Below the pieces are notes generated by a model. That model worked only from the letters and a program-made list of their open reading frames with translations, was not told where the DNA came from and ran no database searches. The position numbers were made by a program, and so were the translations under genes. Source: a virus. Taken from it: a DNA stretch of 63,494 bases. Every line of letters begins with the position of its first letter. Position 1 is the stretch's first letter. Location of the stretch: positions 1-63,494 of the IMG/VR virus record IMGVR_UViG_3300008110_007659, one strand, 5' to 3'. This document shows positions 43,980 to 51,200 of the stretch, piece after piece.

Positions 43980-45237
43980 TATAGAAAATATTACAGTTAT
44001 TGGTGCAGGCACTACAGGTTATTTAACCGTTTTTCATTTGTGTGAAACTTATCCTAATAAAAAAATTACTTGGATTTATCCGAAAGAAAATCAACCAATC
44101 GGTGTTGGAGAAGCTATTATACCAGATGTTAGTAAATTTTTACAAAATTTTGGAGTTAAACATCAGGATATATTAAAACATTGTAATGGAACACTAAAAT
44201 TTGGAGTCTATCTGAAAGGATGGAATAAACCAGGAGAAGATTTTACTTTTCCTTTTGGTTTCGAATCTGCTAATCCTAGACACAACTCGTCCAGTCAAGA
44301 TAGAATAATGAAAACTAATAAAATACCAAAAAGAATATTTGATTACCAAAACATTTCTACGCATTTTAGGGTTACCGAACTATTGGAATATCTAGACAAC
44401 TATAAAAAGAAATATTCTAATTTAACTGTTATTAGAGAAAAGGTGACATTGAATGATATAAAAGACTGTTATGATTTAATAATAGATTGCACTGGATTTG
44501 AAAGAACTGTTAGTTATATTCCAAATAATTTTAAAAACATTTCGGATAAAATACCAAATAATCAAGTTTTTCTTTTTAGACATACTTACACAGATAGGGA
44601 AAAACAATGTGTTCCTTATACCGTTGCAGAAGCAATGAATTATGGTTGGTGTTTTAATATTCCTTTAAGGAATGAATTGGCTTGCGGTTATGTACATGAC
44701 GGAAAATTTGATGTTAAAGAAGAATATATTAATTATTTGGAAAAAAAGTTTAATATAAAAGTTGAACCTTCGAGTATAAAATCGTTAAAGATGGTAACTG
44801 GTAGAAATAAAATACATTTAAAAAACAATATTGTAGCTATGGGTCTTGCCTCATCTTTTATTGAACCGTTGGAATCTACAGGTTTATATTTGGTAACTAG
44901 TGCTCTTAGAAAATTGTGTGATTATATAGATAAGAAAATTACTGAAACTGAATATAATTTTTTTATTAATGAAGAATTCGATACTATTACAGATTTTATA
45001 GTCGAACACTACAAATATTCTAAAAGAGACAATGAATATTGGAACTTTTATAAAAAAGTAAATACCAAAAAACGCACAGTTAATATATTTCCTAATTCTG
45101 GATGGGACACAATAAAAAGTGGTTTTCTCTCCGAAGTACCTAGGCCTACTGAACCCATGGATAGTAAAGAATTAATTGAAATACATAAAGGTAAACCTTT
45201 TCATGAGTGGATATTAAACGAAGAAAATTACATATGA
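43972..45237 (+). CDS. Flavin-dependent halogenase-like protein, copy 2 (W-x-F-x-I-P variant)
   Basis: 421 residues, paralogue of the protein at 41607-42950. FAD motif VIGAGTTGYLT (9-19), IGVGEAIIP (43-51), Lys76 in CNGTLKFG at the catalytic position, and ASSFIEPLESTG with the Glu block. The signature tryptophan motif reads Trp226-Cys-Phe228-Asn-Ile-Pro231, so the second Trp is Phe. That motif separates halogenation from monooxygenation, so copy 2 may have altered chemistry or a different substrate. Start and stop overlap neighbours (the stop shares ATGA with the epimerase). Confidence 0.82.
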   Translation: MNNIENITVIGAGTTGYLTVFHLCETYPNKKITWIYPKENQPIGVGEAIIPDVSKFLQNFGVKHQDILKHCNGTLKFGVYLKGWNKPGEDFTFPFGFESANPRHNSSSQDRIMKTNKIPKRIFDYQNISTHFRVTELLEYLDNYKKKYSNLTVIREKVTLNDIKDCYDLIIDCTGFERTVSYIPNNFKNISDKIPNNQVFLFRHTYTDREKQCVPYTVAEAMNYGWCFNIPLRNELACGYVHDGKFDVKEEYINYLEKKFNIKVEPSSIKSLKMVTGRNKIHLKNNIVAMGLASSFIEPLESTGLYLVTSALRKLCDYIDKKITETEYNFFINEEFDTITDFIVEHYKYSKRDNEYWNFYKKVNTKKRTVNIFPNSGWDTIKSGFLSEVPRPTEPMDSKELIEIHKGKPFHEWILNEENYI

Positions 45238-46157
45238 ATAATTTGATATTAGGTGGAGCTGGTTTTATAGGACAGCACTTAACACATAAACTTTTAAAAA
45301 CTAGACAACAAAGAGTTACTATAATAGATAATTTATCTACCAGTAAAATAAATTTAGATAACTTTTCTGAATACAAAAATTTATTTAAATTTGTTGAAGG
45401 TGACATTTCCAAAATGGAAGATAAAGAACTACTCAAACATATGAGAGATCACAATAGAATTTTTCATTTTGCGGGCAGTGTTGGTGTCGAACATATTGAT
45501 AAGGATCCATCAGGCACTCTTTTCAATAACAATTCTTTAACTAATAAATTAATACCATTATTTAAAGAATCCAAGAGGCATGTAATATTTTCCAGTACCA
45601 GTGAAATTTACGGAAATGGACCCTTCAACGAAGAAGATTGTAGTAACATAGGACCTAGCAATAAGTTAAGATGGGGATATGCAACAAGTAAATTGATGGC
45701 AGAATTTTTATTAAATGCTAGTGGTGTGCCGTATACTATTTTAAGATTTTTCAATATAGTTGGACCTGGACAACTATCAGATTACGGTATGGTTTTACCT
45801 AAATTTATAGAAGCTGCAAAACGAAATGAAGATTTAATTGTTTATGGAACTGGTGAACAGATAAGGTGTTTTTTTCATATTGATGATGCGACAGATGCTA
45901 TAATAAAATGTACCAATTTTAAAAATGAACTTTTTAATGTTGGAAATGATGAACCGATTACCATAAACAAACTTGCCAAAAAAGTTATTAAAATAAGTGG
46001 ATCTAGTAGTAAAATTGTTCACATTCCTTATGAAAAAGTTTTTAGTAAAAACCACGGTGATATACAAAAAAGAATTCCCGATATAACCAAACTCAGAGAA
46101 AAAACAAATTTCAGACCAAAGAAAAATTTGGATGATATCATAAAAGATATGTTATGA
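45234..46157 (+). CDS. Nucleotide-sugar epimerase/dehydratase (extended SDR)
   Basis: 307 residues from ATG 45234. ILGGAGFIGQHL (NAD loop), DNLSTSK after strand 2, IFHFAGSVGVEHIDKDP, FSSTSEIYGNGPFNEED, WGYATSKLMAEFLL (Tyr-x3-Lys) and ILRFFNIVGPGQ give a complete extended SDR of near-normal length, of the UDP-glucose 4-epimerase or dTDP-glucose dehydratase type. It should interconvert a nucleotide sugar for the glycosyltransferases in the island. ATGA overlap with the second halogenase and again with the deacetylase downstream. Confidence 0.88.
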   Translation: MNNLILGGAGFIGQHLTHKLLKTRQQRVTIIDNLSTSKINLDNFSEYKNLFKFVEGDISKMEDKELLKHMRDHNRIFHFAGSVGVEHIDKDPSGTLFNNNSLTNKLIPLFKESKRHVIFSSTSEIYGNGPFNEEDCSNIGPSNKLRWGYATSKLMAEFLLNASGVPYTILRFFNIVGPGQLSDYGMVLPKFIEAAKRNEDLIVYGTGEQIRCFFHIDDATDAIIKCTNFKNELFNVGNDEPITINKLAKKVIKISGSSSKIVHIPYEKVFSKNHGDIQKRIPDITKLREKTNFRPKKNLDDIIKDML

Positions 46158-46798
46158 AAATAGTTTTTATATTTGCACATTTAGACGATGAGTCTTTTGG
46201 GCCAGCCGGAACAATATCAAAATTGTGTGAAGATAATGAAGTTACAATTGTATCTTTATGCAAAGGAAATCGTCCAGGTAACGAACATGTTGAATCCAAA
46301 AGATTGAATTCTTTTTATAAAGTTTGTGATTATTTTGGTGCGAAACCTATAGTTTTTAATAACTCCGATTGCACTTTAACTTTAGAAAAGTGTTTGAGTG
46401 ATGTTGAATTGGTTATCAACGAAATACAGCCAGAGATAGTCTTTACGAATAATATATCGGACATACATAGAGATCATAGAATAGTTTCCGAATCTGTTAT
46501 GGTTGCCTGTAGACCTAAACCAAATTCTTCGGTAAAACAACTCTATATGTGCGAGATACCAGCTTCAACCGAATGGTCTATGGGTCAAATAGAGCCTATT
46601 TTTATACCAAATTATTTTGTGAATGTTGAGTATTATATGCATAAAAAGAAATTCGTATTGTCACTATATGATACGGAAACGTATTCTTATCCTGATGCTA
46701 GATCAGAAAAAAGTATGATAGTTCTATCGGAACAAAGAGGTAAACAAGTTGGATATAATCACGCAGAATCATTTAAGATGATATATAACCTTCAATAG
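46154..46798 (+). CDS. PIG-L/LmbE-family deacetylase
   Basis: 214 residues. The zinc motif AHLDDE is at 8-13 (usual PHPDDE) and HRDH at 105-108. GTISKLCEDNEVTIVSLCKGN matches the family N terminus. These enzymes remove N-acetyl groups from N-acetylglucosaminyl compounds or related glycans. It is the last plus-strand gene of the island and its 3' end overlaps the convergent minus-strand deacetylase by 26 bases. Confidence 0.88.
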   Translation: MKIVFIFAHLDDESFGPAGTISKLCEDNEVTIVSLCKGNRPGNEHVESKRLNSFYKVCDYFGAKPIVFNNSDCTLTLEKCLSDVELVINEIQPEIVFTNNISDIHRDHRIVSESVMVACRPKPNSSVKQLYMCEIPASTEWSMGQIEPIFIPNYFVNVEYYMHKKKFVLSLYDTETYSYPDARSEKSMIVLSEQRGKQVGYNHAESFKMIYNLQ

Positions 46799-47327
46799 AA
46801 ACCCTCTCTCTACCATAAAATTCATTAATACCGTAAGACTTTAAGACGGTTTGATATAATCCATTTAAATCGTTATTATATGGGAAACAAAACTTAACCG
46901 GAAAAATATTTAAGTTTTTATTGAACCATTCCAACATTAATTCGGTGTCCATTTTTATATGGTCTATTTTATCTTTCAGGCTGCTGAAAAAATTCAAATT
47001 TTTGTGAAAATGTGAATGTCCTCCTATAATAACGTTTTTTCTAGTAGATAAATAACTTATCTGGTCCACATTCATAAAATCTTCATAATTTCCTTCGAAT
47101 GCTTTTTTATGGCAATTTTCGGAACTTATGAATTTTTTAGATTGTTTTCCTTTACAAATAATGTTTGTTGATACAAAAAATATTTTTTCTGTTTCTATTT
47201 TTTCAATTTTTGGGTAATAATAGAAGTGGTTGTAAAGTCCATCATCAAAAGTTAGAACAAAATCTTTTAATTTTGGAACTATTAAGTTTTTTTCTATTTT
47301 ATGTATCATTAAAACTGGTTTGTCCAT
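46773..47327 (-). CDS. Polysaccharide deacetylase (NodB-like), minus strand
   Basis: 184 residues from the ATG at 47327; the open frame extends to 47417, but the added residues run into the neighbouring gene and look unrelated. VLTFDDG (24-30) is NodB motif 1, GGHSHFHKN with His104-x3-His108 is motif 2, and KFCFPYNN corresponds to motif 3. It should deacetylate an N-acetylated polysaccharide, perhaps part of the surface pathway or of host wall. It is the only minus-strand gene after 1053, convergent with PIG-L and divergent from the IscA-like gene, which suggests an independent unit. Confidence 0.82.
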   Translation of the reverse strand: MDKPVLMIHKIEKNLIVPKLKDFVLTFDDGLYNHFYYYPKIEKIETEKIFFVSTNIICKGKQSKKFISSENCHKKAFEGNYEDFMNVDQISYLSTRKNVIIGGHSHFHKNLNFFSSLKDKIDHIKMDTELMLEWFNKNLNIFPVKFCFPYNNDLNGLYQTVLKSYGINEFYGRERVSIEGYISS

Positions 47328-47331
47328 ATCA

Positions 47332-47339
47332 AATAAATA
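47332..47339 (+). promoter_or_regulatory. Candidate late promoter box before the IscA-like gene
   Basis: AATAAATA, one mismatch from TATAAATA, is located 17 bases before the IscA-like ATG at 47356 and is followed by AGGAG. It lies in the 28-base divergent gap with the minus-strand deacetylase. Confidence 0.35.
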
Positions 47340-47355
47340 TAGTAGGAGAAAATTA

Positions 47356-47670
47356 ATGCTTAATATAACTGAATCTGCTGTAAATGAAATCAAACAATAT
47401 TTAGACGATGAAAACAAATACTTGAGGGTCTATGTTGAGGGTGGTGGATGTTCTGGTTTTAAATATGGTTTTGATTTTGAAGAATCTGTTTCCGAAGATG
47501 ATTTTGAAATTCCTTTAGATGGTTTTTCAATTCTTGTAGACTCTTTCAGTATGCAATATTTGGAAACCGCAACTTTGAATTTCAAAGAAGATATTATGGG
47601 ACACACTTTTACTATAGAAAACCCTAATGCACAGACGACCTGTGGCTGTGGAAGTAGCTTTTCGGTATAG
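47356..47670 (+). CDS. IscA/HesB-type iron-sulfur carrier
   Basis: 104 residues from ATG 47356 (ribosome site AGGAG). The family pattern is complete: ITESAVNEIKQYL, LRVYVEGGGCSGFKYGF with Cys32, and the terminal CGCGSSFSV with Cys96 and Cys98. A-type carriers accept Fe-S clusters and deliver them to apoproteins, including [4Fe-4S] enzymes. Such genes are frequent in T4-like marine phages. Here it lies beside an island with ten predicted Fe-S enzymes, which gives it an obvious set of possible clients (inference). Confidence 0.92.
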   Translation: MLNITESAVNEIKQYLDDENKYLRVYVEGGGCSGFKYGFDFEESVSEDDFEIPLDGFSILVDSFSMQYLETATLNFKEDIMGHTFTIENPNAQTTCGCGSSFSV

Positions 47671-47686
47671 TAAAGATGTCAGTTTG

Positions 47687-47694
47687 ACTAAATA
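47687..47694 (+). promoter_or_regulatory. Candidate late promoter box before the second structural block
   Basis: ACTAAATA contains CTAAATA, a late-promoter form described for T4-like cyanophages, and lies 25 bases before the GTG at 47719 in a 48-base gap. Motif match only. Confidence 0.35.
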
Positions 47695-47718
47695 CCACAT
47701 TAACAAAGGGAGTTTAAT

Positions 47719-48051
47719 GTGGCTGAATTTGTAGAACTTACCATAGACCAGGGTGCGACTTTTAACACCGTAATTACTGTAAATGATGGTACCGGCGCAG
47801 GCCAAAACCTGTATGGATATATTGCCAGGTCCCAGATGAGAAAATCTTACTACTCCTCAACAAAATACGATTTTAATGTTCAAGTGACCACTCCTAACAT
47901 TGGAGAAATCACTATGATCATGTCAGCAGCAAATACTGCAAATTTAACTCCGGGACGATACGTTTATGATGTAGAAATAGATGATGGCGCAGGTGAAATC
48001 ACAAGAATTTTTGAAGGTATAATTACTGTCCTTCCTAACGTTACGAGATAA
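47719..48051 (+). CDS. Small virion protein with beta-sandwich character
   Basis: 110 residues from GTG 47719; the overlapping ATG at 47717 would give only five codons in another frame. FVELTIDQGATFNTVITVNDGTG, YIARSQMRKSYYS and LTPGRYVYDVEIDDGAGEITRIFEGIITVLP look like an Ig-like or fibre-anchoring beta domain common in marine myoviruses ahead of fibre genes. It precedes a 66-residue gene and the giant fibre, so a fibre-attachment role is likely. Confidence 0.65.
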   Translation: MAEFVELTIDQGATFNTVITVNDGTGAGQNLYGYIARSQMRKSYYSSTKYDFNVQVTTPNIGEITMIMSAANTANLTPGRYVYDVEIDDGAGEITRIFEGIITVLPNVTR

Positions 48052-48054
48052 AAA

Positions 48055-48255
48055 ATGCCAATAAATGTAAACGTAAAACCACAAAAAACAACTATATCTT
48101 CGGTTACCGTGGCCAGAACTGCAAATTTAGCTCTATCACAATTGAATAATGTTGAAACTCAGGGTGTGGAAGAAGGATTCGTTTTGACTTATGAATCTGG
48201 ATCCAATAAGTATGTTATGAAAGAAATTCCTGTAATTAACGGCGGAAGCTTCTAA
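48055..48255 (+). CDS. Small structural-region protein, unknown
   Basis: 66 residues: MPINVNVKPQKTTISSVTVA, a middle LALSQLNNVETQGVEEGFVLTY and a C-terminal YVMKEIPVINGGSF. No known domain. Placed three bases after the previous gene and immediately before the fibre GTG start, so it is co-translated with fibre proteins. Confidence 0.6.
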   Translation: MPINVNVKPQKTTISSVTVARTANLALSQLNNVETQGVEEGFVLTYESGSNKYVMKEIPVINGGSF

Positions 48256-51200
48256 GTGTCAACAGCAATTGTAACCAAGTATTCTACCGCGAATACTGTA
48301 CCTACTGCAAACTCACTTCTTGGTGGTGAATTAGCTTATTCATTTCCTTCTGGTAATTTATTCATAGGAACTGAAGCCGGATCGTATGAAATTATTGGTG
48401 GTAGTTATTACACTAACATAATAGATCAGAGAAGTAGTAACACTTCATCCGGAACTTTAGTTTTACGGAATGTAGATGGTGATATTAGAACTAGTGTTTT
48501 TATATCAACACAAGATGATACTCCTGGATTTATTGGAAATTTAGATGGTATTGCGGATAGAGCAAACGCACTCCATAATTCAGTTCAAATAGTTCTTTCG
48601 GGTGATGTTCAATCGAATGTATTTACGACCTTTGGTAATACAGTTAATTTTCAAGTTGAATTAAGTACTATAGTTCCCGGTGTATCTGGTACATACGGTA
48701 ATTCTACTAATATTCCTGTAATTACAGTTGACACCAAGGGTAGAGTAACAGCTGTTTCCAATTTAGCGATTTCTGTAGCATCACAAGAACAAGCAACTGC
48801 TGCCTTTGATAAAGCTAATGCAGCAAATGTATTAGCGCAAGCAGCTTTTAATGCAGCCAATAGTTTAAGTCCCAATTTTAATCAGTCTGCATTTGATCGT
48901 GCTAATGCGGCTTTTAATTTAGCAAATTCTAGTTCTTTAGCTGCTAATACTCCTAGTTCAATTGCAAATATAGCTTTAGATTTGGCTGGACTAAGTTATA
49001 TACATGCTAATGCGGCTTTTGCTGTTGCGAATACTGGAGCTAACGCAGGACAAACTGCAAATGAAGCCTACAGTTTAGTCAGTTATGTTTCAACTTCCGT
49101 AAATGCTTCGTTTGATACAGCAAATTCAGCTTATGATGCTTCAGTAAATACAGCTAATATTGTTGTTGCTCTTGGTGAGTTAATACAGAGTTTTCAGGGA
49201 GTTGCAGTAAATGCTGAAAATATTTCAGTATCTACAAATACTTCTACTACATTAGCTTATAGACACGCCAACGCTTCATTTAATGCTGCTAATACTAAAT
49301 TAAGTTTAACTGGCGGCACAATTAATGGTAACGTATCGATTGTTGGTAATTTAAGTATATCGGGTGATGTCAATTATATTGGCACAAATCAGTTACTTAT
49401 TGGCGACAATATCATCACATTAAATGCTGATTTACCTAACAATTTAGCTCCCACTCAAAATGCTGGCATAGAAGTTGCAAGAGGTTCCTCATCAAATGTT
49501 CATATAACATGGAATGAAGTTGCAGATAGATGGACATTTACAAACGATGGTACAAACTATAGTAATTTTGCAACAGACTCAGCCGAGTCATATGCGAATG
49601 CCGCCTTTGCACAAGCTAATTCATCATTTGCATTAGGTACTCAAGCTGGTATTAGTGTTAGTGCAGCTTTTGATAGAACCAACTCTGCATTTACAAGAAC
49701 AAATTCTTCGTTTAGTCAAGCAAATGCCTCCTATAATACGGCTAATGCAGCGTTTATACAGGCTAATACACCAAGTCATGTTGCAAACTCCGCGTCACTT
49801 TATGCCAATGCAGCGTTTGCTGCTGCGAATTCTTTAAGTCCAGAGTTCAACCAGAGTTCTTTTGATAAAGCTAATGCAGCTTTTAATTCTTCAAACTCTG
49901 TTGCTAACGTAGTAGGTTCTTATTCTAATTCAGCATACACTCATGCGAATGCGGCATTTGCTGCTGCAAATTCAATTACGTTTTCTGTAACTGACTTATA
50001 TGCAAGAGCTCATTCTAATGCTGCTTATACAAATGCCAATAATACGTTAGCTGTAGCAGATTCTTCTTATACACAGGCAAACCTTGCTACTGTTATTGCT
50101 GTTGCTGCTTATGCTAAGGCGAATAGTATTATTGATTTGGCAACAGGTCAAGCAGCTTTCGATGCTTCGAATAGTGCTGGTAATTATGCTAATTCCAGTT
50201 TTATACATTCTAATGCAGCATTTGCTTATGCAAATACTTTAGCTGCTGACTCTGTAGACTTCTTTGCTAGACCTCATGTTAATGCGGCATTTACACATGC
50301 CAATGCATCGTTTATACATGTAAACTCCGCATTTAGTGCCGTAAATACTAAATTCTCATCTTCTGGTGGAACAATTACCGGTAATGTAATAATTAACGGT
50401 AATGTAACGATAGATGCAATTCAGGCATCACTTAGTGTATCGACTTTAAGTGTGCAAGACAATATTATTGATATTTCATCGGAGACAGTTGGTACACCTA
50501 CAAATCCTGCTGGTATTAGAGTAATTCGTGGAGATGAGGTACCCGTACAGTTTAGATGGAACGAATCATTATTAAAATGGACATTTACTAATGATGGATT
50601 TACTTATAGTAATGTAGGTTCGTCAACTGCTGAAGAATATGCTAACTCAGCTTTCTTAAAGTCCAACTCATCTTATGAGAGTCAGAATACAACAGGCATT
50701 TATGCTAACTTAGCTTTCACTCATGCAAATTCTGCTTATGAAAGTCAGAATGTAACAGGCATTTATGCTAATTCCGCTTATTCTTTAGCTAATACTAAAT
50801 TCTCATCTTCTGGTGGTACTGTAAGTGGTGATATCGTTGTTACTGGCAATTTAACAATAGTTGGTGAGACAGTTTATGCTAATACACAAACTGTATTAAT
50901 CAAAGATAATATAATTACATTAAATGCAGCAACCAATTTATTATCTCCTGCTATCTTTAATGCTGGTATAGAGGTTAATAGAGGATCATTATCAAACGTA
51001 GCTTTAATTTGGAATGAAACTGTAGACAATTGGCAGTATACGGTAGATGGAACAACCTATACAAACCTTTCTTCTGCATCGGCCGAATCTTACGCTAATG
51101 CAGCATTTGCTGCACAAAACACAACTGCAATTTACGCCAACTCATCCTTTAGTGCAGCTAATACTGCTGACGATAAAGCTGTAACGTCTGGTAGTTATGC

